Position numbers and translations under genes: made by a program
Shown here: positions 32,368-40,928 of the stretch, piece by piece
Numbering within the stretch: the stretch's first letter is position 1
How the letters are laid out: every line of letters begins with the position of its first letter
Notes under the pieces: generated by a model
Seen by the model: the letters and a program-made list of their open reading frames with translations, nothing else
The model's database searches: none
Told to the model about the DNA's origin: nothing
NCBI GenBank assembly: GCA_007618135.1
Contig: PHFX01000161.1
Location: forward strand, 1-45,800
Length of the DNA: 45,800 nucleotides
Origin: Candidatus Brocadia sp. WS118
Lineage (GTDB): Bacteria; Planctomycetota; Brocadiia; Brocadiales; Brocadiaceae
Direction: 5' to 3'

Positions 32368-35300
32368 TTAGAAACGAGCGTAATCGCTAAATTTCAAATC
32401 TCTTAAAATAAAGTTGGGCTTGTCTTTTACCCCGGGATAATCGTCTCGATGAATCCGCAGGGCGAAATTGGTCTCAGAGTCGTTTCGCCAGCGGTAAAAA
32501 AGAGGGGGGCGGTTGAAAAGCCGTGAATACTTAGGGTTGCCTCGTGCGCTCTCATATTCTAAGATGGTGACATCTACTGTTGACAGGCTTTCTAAACCAG
32601 GCAGGTTTAAGTACCTGAAAATCAGGTGAACGGGTTGCCCTTTAAAAAAATATGAATCCGATTCAATGACTCCTTTTTTTTGCGAGGCTATTCGCTCCGG
32701 TTTTGATAATTTCTTACCCGGATCGCCTAAGACATCAAACTTCTGTCTTGTTGGTATAGTAAATCTGTTGGTTTTTCCCGGCGGTTGAGGACCAGTAATA
32801 TCTTTATCTTTTTTAATGGAAACCGTTACCCTTTGCGGTCGCAAAAGGAATATGCTATCCTCTTTAAACATTTCGCGTTTTTCCAGATCTACCTGGAATT
32901 TCAGCTCCAATTCGTCTCGCGAAACCTTTTTGACTTTCATGGCAATCCAGGACGGAGAACCATAAATAATGGCTTCATCGCCGACATTTTTCAGGTCGAA
33001 CTTTACTTCAATTTCCTCGATAGGGGTTTTGGTTCTCAAAAAAGAATAAAAAGGCACCAGATCGGCATACTCATCCTTATGAATAATTCTCTCCAATGTA
33101 AAGGATGAATCGGCAATACTTGGTTTCCATTCATACCATGCCAGCCGCTCCTGGGTTTTTTTGACAGGCCGGCCTCCTTCGCGAACATGCAAGTAGGGTA
33201 CCTTGTGCCGTTGGGCATCTATGCCCCGGACCCAGGTGGTATCCTCATCTACATCCATATAGGCATAAACCCGGCCGCTAAACTGGCAAAAGTCATAAGA
33301 AAACCGGTACCCGAAATTCATCGCCACATCTTGAATTTCAAGCAGTTTGGATTCATCAAATTCATTTACATTATCTTTTTTGCTTAGTAGAGGATTATCC
33401 TTTGCTTCTATTTTTAGTATCCATAATTCATAAGCTTCATCCGAACTATCCGGCATATTGGTTTGCTTCCAGGATAATGAGTCTGGATTCAATGGGTCTG
33501 AGTTCGCATAATGAACAAATACAGTGTCATTTTCAACAGAGCCTGGTGATGATTTTCCTACTAAGGGTGCAAAATTACTACGCCATTCCAATTGTAAAGT
33601 GTCAAGATGTAGGGGATCGATTTGCCCGTCCTGTCCGGCTAATTCGGATTGGGGATTCATGGCCATAGAAGTGACGGAAAATTTAAAATTGGCAAACCGA
33701 TTATGATATAAAAAGGAAACGCTTAACTCGTTGAGTCTTGGGTTGAGTTGATTTGTCGGCAAATAGCCGCGTTCAATAAAAAAAGGCAGGTAACGGCGTT
33801 TATGCCACAACGTATCTTGCTCAACCGGGTTGCGAAATTCATACCACTCATCGGGTTGGATAAGCGGCATGGACACACTCAAAATCCGGCTATTGGAAAA
33901 TTCCTGGGCGCGATGCATTTCGCAAATTTCGGTTTCCACCATGGCTTTCAGCACCGGGTCGAAATAGGAAGCGAACTGGATGGTGATGATAACATCTACA
34001 ATGGTATTGTAATCGAAGCGGTTAGAATATTTGGGCAACTCCAATGTGTAGGTTCCGCACAGCGCTTTACCTTCAAGAACATCTAAAAGCCCGGGAGTTT
34101 GGGAAACCCCGCGAAACCGCGGAAAAATCAAAGTCTCGGTTTCATCGGCAAATATCATTGCCTTATAGCCACTGGGCACATATTTAAGCCAATCGTCTAT
34201 GGAATACTCACCGGCAATGCCGGCGGGTACTTTTTTCCAACTCAACCCCTCTTTGGTTAATTGTCCTTTAATGCCCCCTGCGTCAGCCAGCGCAATGACG
34301 TTTACATCAATATCCTTGATGGTTCTTGCGTAAGTGCCGGGAAAGGCCAAATCCAATTCGAACTGGGTAATATCAAAATTCATGAGCCCGCGAGTACGTA
34401 ACTGTTCCAATTGAATGGGATCCTTGTTCCGGAGAGATAAGGTATAGGTCGAAAAATTCGGCTTCTGTTTTTTTTGGGTGATCCTGCTGAATTCGATGGT
34501 ATTCAGGTCAAGTAAAATTCTATCGGCCGCCAGCCAGCTCCCTGTGCTTCCAGTGGTATAATCAACATAGGACTTTACCACGTCACTTATGACGACCTCT
34601 TCAGCTTGATATGCTTTTTCAGTTAGCCTGGCTAAAACAATGGAGTATTGGATATAAGTATCAAGAATTTTTTCAAGTTCTTTAATAATTTCCTTCTTTG
34701 GATATAGACTCGTGTCATTGTTGAATAGGTTCAACATTTCCACTGCATGGGAATACTCTGTATCGGCAATTTCTAAATTCTTAAATGCTTGTCGAAGGGA
34801 AATTGAATCCAATTCAATTTGCTCTTGAGCGACTATGCTCATCGCTTCCAATTCCGCCCGTTCCCGGGCCATTTGATTGATCTGATCCTGCGTTTGGCGT
34901 TCTGTGATGGCATCCCGGTCATCTATATCTCTTTCTTCTGCGATAGCTCCACCAAATGCACCTGTTAAGTGCAAACTTGCCCCCACAATTCCGCTTGCTC
35001 CCATACTTACCATAGTAGCGGCTGCAGCTGTAACTCCAGCTGCTACTCTTCCAACCTGCCTCCAAAATCCTCTACTCTCTATCTCTTCATGCTTCTTTTT
35101 CATGAATCTTAACGTGCCGGCCCCTTCTGATATTTGGGCATCCTTGTTGCCCACCCTCAAATTAGCAATATCGGCATTTTTTTCGGATATTGCTTTTGAC
35201 TGATCAGCGTAGGATACCCCCAAATTTGCTAAGGATCTGTTAAGGTCGGCCATTTCCACGGCTTGTTGCAGCGCCAGTCTTCGTTCTTCTTCGCTCCCCA

Positions 35301-35505
35301 CTTTGTCTTTAAAACTTATGAGATTTTGTTCTAACCCCTTGGCGGTTTCTAAGAACTCTTTGGTGGTGTTTCTCAAAAAAACATAATCCCATATAGGGGT
35401 TTTATTGATACTGAATACCGTATCCACAGCCGAGGTTTGTGCCAGGGAAACGGTATTCCAAATCAATAGATAAGATACAAAGACTCTTTTTATTGTTTTT
35501 TTCAT
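32368..35505 (-). CDS. TcA-like pore/TcB-binding protein, short form
   Basis: A 1045-residue protein with a Sec signal (VFVSYLLIWNTVSLAQ). The first 300 residues are long helices around a hydrophobic stretch at about 148-185 (AAGVTAAAATMVSMGASGIV), like the TcA pore region. Residues about 325-510 match the TcA C-terminal TcB-binding part: LAADRILLDLNTIEF, FDITQFELDLAFPGTYARTI, KDIDVNVIAL, RFDYNTIVDVIITIQF. The large N-terminal shell of TcA (about half of its 2300-2500 residues) is missing, and some 500 unrelated strand-rich residues follow. It ends 16 bp before the RHS protein, so the two are made together. Confidence 0.72.
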   Translation of the reverse strand: MKKTIKRVFVSYLLIWNTVSLAQTSAVDTVFSINKTPIWDYVFLRNTTKEFLETAKGLEQNLISFKDKVGSEEERRLALQQAVEMADLNRSLANLGVSYADQSKAISEKNADIANLRVGNKDAQISEGAGTLRFMKKKHEEIESRGFWRQVGRVAAGVTAAAATMVSMGASGIVGASLHLTGAFGGAIAEERDIDDRDAITERQTQDQINQMARERAELEAMSIVAQEQIELDSISLRQAFKNLEIADTEYSHAVEMLNLFNNDTSLYPKKEIIKELEKILDTYIQYSIVLARLTEKAYQAEEVVISDVVKSYVDYTTGSTGSWLAADRILLDLNTIEFSRITQKKQKPNFSTYTLSLRNKDPIQLEQLRTRGLMNFDITQFELDLAFPGTYARTIKDIDVNVIALADAGGIKGQLTKEGLSWKKVPAGIAGEYSIDDWLKYVPSGYKAMIFADETETLIFPRFRGVSQTPGLLDVLEGKALCGTYTLELPKYSNRFDYNTIVDVIITIQFASYFDPVLKAMVETEICEMHRAQEFSNSRILSVSMPLIQPDEWYEFRNPVEQDTLWHKRRYLPFFIERGYLPTNQLNPRLNELSVSFLYHNRFANFKFSVTSMAMNPQSELAGQDGQIDPLHLDTLQLEWRSNFAPLVGKSSPGSVENDTVFVHYANSDPLNPDSLSWKQTNMPDSSDEAYELWILKIEAKDNPLLSKKDNVNEFDESKLLEIQDVAMNFGYRFSYDFCQFSGRVYAYMDVDEDTTWVRGIDAQRHKVPYLHVREGGRPVKKTQERLAWYEWKPSIADSSFTLERIIHKDEYADLVPFYSFLRTKTPIEEIEVKFDLKNVGDEAIIYGSPSWIAMKVKKVSRDELELKFQVDLEKREMFKEDSIFLLRPQRVTVSIKKDKDITGPQPPGKTNRFTIPTRQKFDVLGDPGKKLSKPERIASQKKGVIESDSYFFKGQPVHLIFRYLNLPGLESLSTVDVTILEYESARGNPKYSRLFNRPPLFYRWRNDSETNFALRIHRDDYPGVKDKPNFILRDLKFSDYARF

Positions 35506-35534
35506 GGTCAGTAGCTTTATGTTTTTTAGATGGT

Positions 35535-37178
35535 TTAATTGGTTCCGGCATTGGAGGCAGCCGCATGGTTGTTTCCCTCCCCAATCATCTTTGCCAGGGA
35601 CTCAATGCGGCCGTTTATCTTGCGCAGTTCATCTTTTAAGGTTTTATTTTCGTTTTGCAAGGATTCATTAATTCCTTGTTGGGCGGCCAATTGGTTTTTT
35701 AATACATCCACCTCTTTAATCAAGGCCTGGGTAGCGGAAACGTTCAGGGTAAAAATTTGATCGTAGTCCAAGGTACGAAAATCATCTACTTCTCTGCCGT
35801 ACACAAATACTTCCCGGGTATTTTCCTCCGGCCAATCTTTTACCTTGAAGGTTGTCCCATTTACTTCTACGACTTCCACCAAATGCTGTTGTTCTCCAAG
35901 TAACCGTACTTTTTCACCCGTTTTCAAATCGGAAAGGCTATCAACGGTAACCGTTAAAGTCTTGTTGTCATTATCGTAGATGACATTTTGCCCAACTTGA
36001 AAAATATCCGGAGTGATATCAACAGTTTGAGAAACTGCTTCAGGCATTATTTCTTCGACTTCTTGGGCTATAAATCCTCTCTTTGGATGAAAGCCCATCC
36101 TGAGTGCATCTTTATAAATATAATCTACACTTCTAAGTTTCTTTAGTAATTCAAGGTCTTCGCTCGGGTTGCACAGGCTTCTTACGTTCTTTATCCTTAA
36201 GTCTGAAAACGCCATGAAACCATCTGCAGCAATTCTATTTGTAGCGCGAAGAGAAATAGGGGCATTAGAACCCTGGCTTGGTGTTAGTATATGAGGACTG
36301 TTAAGAACGAATAAAGTGTATGATTGGTTACCCCATTGAATGCTTCCAGATAATCTCAACGGACCTCCCACAAAATGATGTGCACTAGCCTCATATTCTA
36401 TTGAATTTACCTCCAAATCATCTCTGATTTTTAATCTCGATGATATAATTCTTCCCACACGACTGCCAGTTATGGAAGGATAAAAATCAATGAATGGTGT
36501 TCCACCTTTTAAGATGATACTGGCATTACTCTCTGGTCGTACCTCTACCTGACCAGCTCCTTTAAAAACAGACCTACCTGATCTACTATGAAAAAATAGA
36601 TTTTTATCAGAGTCAATACTAATCCTTGCTACATAATTCCTATCAGCATCTGATGTATTTGTTGCAAAATCCAAGAATGGGGGATTGTTCGTCGGATCAT
36701 TTCCCAAAAGTTCAATATTCGGGCGATTTATATCTGAAAAAAGACTAATAGACCCAACACCAGGCTTGCTATAAACAGGTTTGACAAATTGAGCGTAGGC
36801 TGCAACCGGTAAATCATCATTGTAAAGCAATTGATTATATGGCGTATTGGTTCCATTTGCTCGGCCTTTAATTCTGATTTTTTTCGTGAGAGCATTCCAG
36901 TCAATATTATTCCACTGAGTGGGATTACCTTTTCCTACTTGTATTGAGAGATAACCATCGTAGTTTGTCCAAACCTGTTGGTGAGTTTCCTTATACACCT
37001 CGGTATTGCCTTGCAGTATGGTAATTTCTACATCCAACCTGGCATCTCTTAATGGTTCATTGTTAGGATCATTATTTTCTCTGAGTTGGACATTCAAATC
37101 AAAATGTGCAGGTACTTGTGCCTTCAAAGAGGAAAGCACGCCTGCAAATGCTATTAGCAGATAAAGAATTTTTTTCAT
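35535..37178 (-). CDS. exported tail-fibre-like protein with an S74 chaperone domain
   Basis: A 547-residue protein with a signal peptide (ILYLLIAFAGVLSSLKAQ). The first 130 residues are strand-rich (RLDVEITILQGNTEVYKETH, GYLSIQVGKGNPTQWNNIDW), a pattern common in FCB proteins. A fibre-like middle leads to an S74 intramolecular chaperone (FSDLRIKNVRSLCNPSEDLE, LRSVDYIYKDALRMGFHPKR, GFIAQEVEEIMPEAV) at about 325-400. A coiled coil (QALIKEVDVLKNQLAAQQGI, ENKTLKDELRKINGRIESLA) ends it. S74 domains trimerise fibres and then cleave themselves off. First large gene of the toxin operon; it may serve as a receptor-binding fibre. Stop and start overlap (ATGA) with the small gene upstream. Confidence 0.88.
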   Translation of the reverse strand: MKKILYLLIAFAGVLSSLKAQVPAHFDLNVQLRENNDPNNEPLRDARLDVEITILQGNTEVYKETHQQVWTNYDGYLSIQVGKGNPTQWNNIDWNALTKKIRIKGRANGTNTPYNQLLYNDDLPVAAYAQFVKPVYSKPGVGSISLFSDINRPNIELLGNDPTNNPPFLDFATNTSDADRNYVARISIDSDKNLFFHSRSGRSVFKGAGQVEVRPESNASIILKGGTPFIDFYPSITGSRVGRIISSRLKIRDDLEVNSIEYEASAHHFVGGPLRLSGSIQWGNQSYTLFVLNSPHILTPSQGSNAPISLRATNRIAADGFMAFSDLRIKNVRSLCNPSEDLELLKKLRSVDYIYKDALRMGFHPKRGFIAQEVEEIMPEAVSQTVDITPDIFQVGQNVIYDNDNKTLTVTVDSLSDLKTGEKVRLLGEQQHLVEVVEVNGTTFKVKDWPEENTREVFVYGREVDDFRTLDYDQIFTLNVSATQALIKEVDVLKNQLAAQQGINESLQNENKTLKDELRKINGRIESLAKMIGEGNNHAAASNAGTN

Positions 37179-37495
37179 GTTTGTCTCTCCGTTAAAATGG
37201 TTGTTTTATGCCTCATTTTAAGTGCGTCATTCCTCACCGCTGTAAATTCCGCTATCTCCTTCATCGAATCCAACGTAGCAAACGGAGGCCGGTTTTCGCT
37301 AACGCTGGTGGGCCAAATATGCACGCTGGCGGGACATTTGAGAGATTCTGCCATAAAAGCCGGCGTAAAGAGATTTGGCTTGAACGTCTCTCTAATACCC
37401 TTAACCGCGCCACCGCGTTTGGACAGAGAAATAGAAGGAACCGGAGAACCCGGTTCTTCGCCCTGTGGTTTCCTCTCTTTATTTTCCTCCGCCAT
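37175..37495 (-). CDS. short protein with an SpvB N-terminal motif, perhaps a decayed copy
   Basis: About 106 residues from an ATG with GGGGA upstream. The segment SISLSKRGGAVKGIRETFKP followed by NLFT is the same motif as the front of the SpvB domain in the large RHS protein (VISLPKGGGSISGIGETFQP, NPFT), but the rest of SpvB is absent and no signal is present. The stop overlaps the start of the fibre gene by ATGA, which argues that it is still translated. It could be a remnant of an earlier toxin copy or a small adaptor that mimics the SpvB start. Confidence 0.45.
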   Translation of the reverse strand: MAEENKERKPQGEEPGSPVPSISLSKRGGAVKGIRETFKPNLFTPAFMAESLKCPASVHIWPTSVSENRPPFATLDSMKEIAEFTAVRNDALKMRHKTTILTERQT

Positions 37496-37770
37496 AAGTT
37501 CCCCAGCAAAACGAAGGCATAGCAATTCTGAATTAAGATCACCGGCTGCTTGCAACCAGGCTCCCATTAACAACCTGGCTCGCTATTTTTTAAGACATTA
37601 TTCCTTAAAAATGATTGTTCTCTGCCCCTTACCGGCGTGGGTTACAATCATTTAGACTTATAAATACTGCGAATCAGGTGTAAAACAGGTCTTAAAAACT
37701 GTTAATTCAGATAGTGTATATAAAAGACTGAGGGTTTTCTAAAGCCGTTTTTCTTATAACAACTATGATA

Positions 37771-37800
37771 GAATCGAATAAGAGACGCTGGAATCGAATA
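37771..37800. promoter_or_regulatory. two direct repeats 20 bp apart, operator-like
   Basis: GAATCGAATA stands at 37771 and again at 37791, exactly two helical turns apart, just downstream of the predicted promoter of the toxin operon. Same-face spacing suggests binding of a dimeric regulator. Confidence 0.45.
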
Positions 37801-37811
37801 ATAGCGAGAAA

Positions 37812-37840
37812 AGTTTATCACTTTAACGGATTTTTGTCAA
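37812..37840 (-). promoter_or_regulatory. sigma-70-like promoter of the Tc-like operon
   Basis: On the minus strand TTGACA (37835-37840), 17 bp, TAAACT (37812-37817). The -35 box is perfect and the spacing ideal. Transcription would begin near 37805, leaving a leader of about 310 bases before the first start codon. The leader (37496-37800) holds the direct repeats and otherwise nothing I can name. Confidence 0.55.
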
Positions 37841-37920
37841 GAGAAATTTTGGGGGAAATTACTTTTTTGTAAAAGAATGGGGAATATAGAAATTAGGGTT
37901 CCCAACAATTCCTTTTTTCA

Positions 37921-38054
37921 CACATAACGTTTGCGCTAACCCGAAACGCCACACCAACCCACAAAACTTATTTTGACCACTGAATTTGAGTAGCGCAACG
38001 TCGCATATGCGATTACTACCTGTGACGTTTTCGGGTTGAGCGCATTGTTATGTG
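37921..38054 (-). repeat. attC site f (134 bp)
   Basis: Minus strand: R'' CACATAAC, L'' AATGCGCTCAACCCGAAAAC, L' TTTCGGGTTAGCGCAAAC, R' GTTATGTG. GCGCTCAACCCG against GCGCTAACCCG leaves one extra C. The middle is unlike the other sites and carries its own inverted words (GCAACGTCGCATATGCGAT). Confidence 0.8.
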
Positions 38055-38100
38055 TTGACTGTGCACCCAATTTGTACTTTTTGATTTTTTAATTTTATTA

Positions 38101-39738
38101 TTAGGTTTTCTTGCCTCCCTGTTTTGTCTCAACTTTGTCACATATTCTTGCTCCTCTAGGTAACTTTATACCTGAATTTACTTTGTTCTCTTTATACTCA
38201 CTGAATATTCTGTTAGCTTCTGGATCTGTTAGTATAGCATAGATATGAAATAATCTTCCGGCATCTGCTCCATTATCAGCTCCAAGATAAACAATTGGAA
38301 CCACCCATTCATTACCATTAATTTCTGCTTTTACCTGAGGATAATGATTCTCGACTCCTGATGGTAACACACTTATCCAAATATGCCAACCTTCAGGTAT
38401 ACAGGTGTTTGTACCTTTGATTTCAACTCGCCGAGGGTCATTTGGATCAAAACGGAGATCCGTAATTTTTATCTCAACAATTTTACCTACCATTTCTAAA
38501 GATAAAAATCTAGCGTACTGTATAATCTCTTGAGTTTTTATTGATATATTCCTTGCTAATTCGGTGGTGCCTTTCTTCATATTATTCATATCTATTTGCA
38601 ATCTGACTCCATCTGTTGTTTCAGAGATTTTTCCAGTAACTATATAATTAGCTCCGATCATTTTTCCAGTTTCAACGATTTCATTAGGATCAAAAATTCC
38701 TTCCATATCCTTTTCATATTCGATCTCTTCTAAAATCTGGGTTAGATTCTCCCCCCTTGCTAATACTTCCATTTCACCACAATCAACAAAAGCGTTTTTC
38801 ATCATTTGTGGAACTTCTCTTATGTACTTCTCTAAGGAAGAATTTTCTTTCTCTAAAACAAAATCTGCAAAAAGAATTCTTAATTTTGGTTTCAATCTTA
38901 TATCTAATTCTTCGGAAAGTTGATCAATTTCAAAAAAATCACTTACCTCAAAAAAACCATCTTTCTCTACTTTTATTGGTAATCCTGTTGTTGGAATTTC
39001 AATTGATGATAGTCTAAATTTTCCACTACTTAAAGTATAGGTTGTATCACCTTCAACAATCACACTTGCCTTTCCAATAGGATCGTTATTTCTAAAGTTT
39101 TTTACAATACCTCTTATGGTTGTAAAAACTGTTTCTTCAACTTTTAAATTTTCTTTCTTTTTTTTTTGAGTCGATTTTTTTGAAATTAATTCTACTTTTA
39201 AAGGTTCTTTATCTATTTGATTTCTTTCAAATGTTTTACTCCACTCGAGAAATTCTTCTTTATTTACTATGAGGAGTAAATCTTGATAAGGAACTTCTAC
39301 TGATAAGAAACTGAAATTTCCATCAATGTCAGTAAAAACTGTATCATTTCCAAGAATAACGGTAGCACTGTCGATAGGGCTTTCACTCTCAGTATCTAAT
39401 ACAATTCCTTTTATATTTTTGGTAGGAGTAGGTTCAAAAATGGTGGAATTATGAGCACCATTTGTTTTTTTAGGTGAAAAATGAATCATGAGACCTACAG
39501 TAGAAATTGCAATTAATAAAAAAAGTATTCCTTTCCATGAACGCACAAATTCATCTAAAGAAATGATTTGATTAAAGTCAGGTAAGAAAAAAACAAAAAG
39601 GTAAAAGATAATATAAAAAAGGGCAAAGGCTAGAAATAAAACATGAATAGAAACTTCTATGTTAACAAGAGTTATAATTATCCACGTAGCGACAATGGAT
39701 AAAATCAAGGAAAGAAGGCACGTGATCAGAAAACGCAT
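38101..39738 (-). CDS. membrane protein with two CarboxypepD_reg-like domains and a CsgG/FlgO-like domain
   Basis: A 545-residue protein, last of the six-gene operon. Three TM segments lie in the first 95 residues (FLITCLLSLILSIVATWIII, LFLAFALFYIIFYLFVFFL, GILFLLIAISTVGLMIHF). Two similar beta domains follow at about 108-190 and 208-285 (GIVLDTESESPIDSATVILG and GIVKNFRNNDPIGKASVIVE). Residues about 290-425 (RILFADFVLEKENSS, ALEV-like MEVLARGENLTQILEEIEYE, IGANYIVTGKISETTDGVRL) resemble the CsgG/FlgO family. The last 115 residues are a further beta-rich domain (GWHIWISVLPSGVENHYPQV, ADAGRLFHIYAILTDPEANR). Probably an envelope-exposed component of the complex. Codon use is strongly A/T-biased. 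Confidence 0.75.
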   Translation of the reverse strand: MRFLITCLLSLILSIVATWIIITLVNIEVSIHVLFLAFALFYIIFYLFVFFLPDFNQIISLDEFVRSWKGILFLLIAISTVGLMIHFSPKKTNGAHNSTIFEPTPTKNIKGIVLDTESESPIDSATVILGNDTVFTDIDGNFSFLSVEVPYQDLLLIVNKEEFLEWSKTFERNQIDKEPLKVELISKKSTQKKKKENLKVEETVFTTIRGIVKNFRNNDPIGKASVIVEGDTTYTLSSGKFRLSSIEIPTTGLPIKVEKDGFFEVSDFFEIDQLSEELDIRLKPKLRILFADFVLEKENSSLEKYIREVPQMMKNAFVDCGEMEVLARGENLTQILEEIEYEKDMEGIFDPNEIVETGKMIGANYIVTGKISETTDGVRLQIDMNNMKKGTTELARNISIKTQEIIQYARFLSLEMVGKIVEIKITDLRFDPNDPRRVEIKGTNTCIPEGWHIWISVLPSGVENHYPQVKAEINGNEWVVPIVYLGADNGADAGRLFHIYAILTDPEANRIFSEYKENKVNSGIKLPRGARICDKVETKQGGKKT

Positions 39739-39787
39739 ATAGAAATCCCCAATAATGTTTATTTTATGATTGTTATTTAATGTAATG

Positions 39788-40303
39788 CTATTGTTTCAAG
39801 CGAAAAGTCACTAAATTTTTCTCAGGTACATTCACAACTTTTTCAACTTCACGATAACCTTCTTTTTCTACTCTAATTGTGTATGCACCAGCGGGTAATT
39901 TGAATGTCCTCGCACTTCCTTTAGGTTTACCATTAATATATACAGCAGCATTATGTGGATTGACATAAATAGTCAATTGATAAAGTTTCGCAGTCTCGTT
40001 TTTTTGAATTTGATCATTATTTGACAAAAATATTATGCTTAAAGAAAGAATTAAAAGAAAAGACAAAACGATTGTAAGATTTTTATGGGCTGAAATTTTT
40101 TTAATTTGGAATACAATAATAAATAATGCAACAATATTGAGAAAATCACTTGCTAATGTAGGTAGATAAGAATGAGCCAAAACTAATGTCAATAGTGCGT
40201 CACTGAAAAAAAGTATTTGATTGACCATTCGAAGATTGAATATCTTCTTCCAGATGGAACGCTTTGAAGGAGCCTCTAAATTTCTTTTTGAATTTTGGCT
40301 CAT
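39788..40303 (-). CDS. three-TM protein with a C-terminal PEGA domain
   Basis: A 171-residue protein: a basic cytoplasmic start (NLEAPSKRSIWKKIFNLRMV), three TM segments within about 29-113 (ILFFSDALLTLVLAHSYLPT, FLNIVALFIIVFQI, NLTIVLSFLLILSLSIIFL), then a complete PEGA domain (LTIYVNPHNAAVYINGKPKG, FKLPAGAYTIRVEKEGYREV, EKVVNVPEKNLVTFRLK). PEGA domains are small surface-layer or envelope modules. It lies 40 bp after the helical protein and 49 bp before the last gene. Together with that gene it would present beta domains on the far side of the membrane. Confidence 0.85.
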   Translation of the reverse strand: MSQNSKRNLEAPSKRSIWKKIFNLRMVNQILFFSDALLTLVLAHSYLPTLASDFLNIVALFIIVFQIKKISAHKNLTIVLSFLLILSLSIIFLSNNDQIQKNETAKLYQLTIYVNPHNAAVYINGKPKGSARTFKLPAGAYTIRVEKEGYREVEKVVNVPEKNLVTFRLKQ

Positions 40304-40343
40304 TTAAACACACCCTAAACGATTTCGTAGTTATATGAGGGCA

Positions 40344-40928
40344 TTACTTACTCTTACTTTTTTTTTGTTCCTCTTTTTCCTTTCTTTTTTCCTCGTTGGC
40401 TTCAAGATCGTCCATATATTGAGCAAGCCCATTTTTAATTCTTAAATGAGTTCTTTCCCATACTTCATCTATATCATCCAATACTTTCTTTTTATACTTC
40501 TCCCTCATATCAGCAGCAGATGCTTCATTCCATCTTCTAGTTGCCATTTTTGCAAAATCTGTCATCAATTTAAATACATCATCTTTCACCTTGACTACGA
40601 CTTCTTGCATAAAGTTGGTGTGTATTCTCTCTAAATTTTCAACAGCTTCTTCAGCTTTCAATAATAAAGCTTTTATTTCTACATCTTTTTTGATAAGTAG
40701 ACCTTTTTTAAAAACATCTAATCTATTATCCCACGCCATTTCTTGGCTTTCCATGAATTTCTGTAAGGCGTATTTCTTAAGCTTACCATTATCCCAGAAG
40801 TTAGTCTCAACTGCTTCAAGTTCCACTACAGCCGAAGTTGTGATTCCCGTCTCGGGGGAATCAGTTGTACCTTCCTGTTCATAATCTTCGGCTTCAATTT
40901 TCTTCAGTTTGTTGTCTTTGTCAGCCAT
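40344..40928 (-). CDS. soluble, highly charged helical protein
   Basis: About 194 residues from the ATG of MADKDNK, chosen because GGAGG stands five bases upstream; an ATG four codons earlier contains that site itself. It is acidic at the front, with long helices (LKKYALQKFMESQEMAWDNR, EEAVENLERIHTNFMQEVVV, KYKKKVLDDIDEVWERTHLR) and a Lys/Glu end (EEKRKEKEEQKKSKSK). No known domain. It overlaps the 3' end of the preceding gene by 25 bp, so it is translationally coupled. Likely a cytoplasmic partner of the coiled-coil tail; inference only. Confidence 0.7.
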   Translation of the reverse strand: MADKDNKLKKIEAEDYEQEGTTDSPETGITTSAVVELEAVETNFWDNGKLKKYALQKFMESQEMAWDNRLDVFKKGLLIKKDVEIKALLLKAEEAVENLERIHTNFMQEVVVKVKDDVFKLMTDFAKMATRRWNEASAADMREKYKKKVLDDIDEVWERTHLRIKNGLAQYMDDLEANEEKRKEKEEQKKSKSK

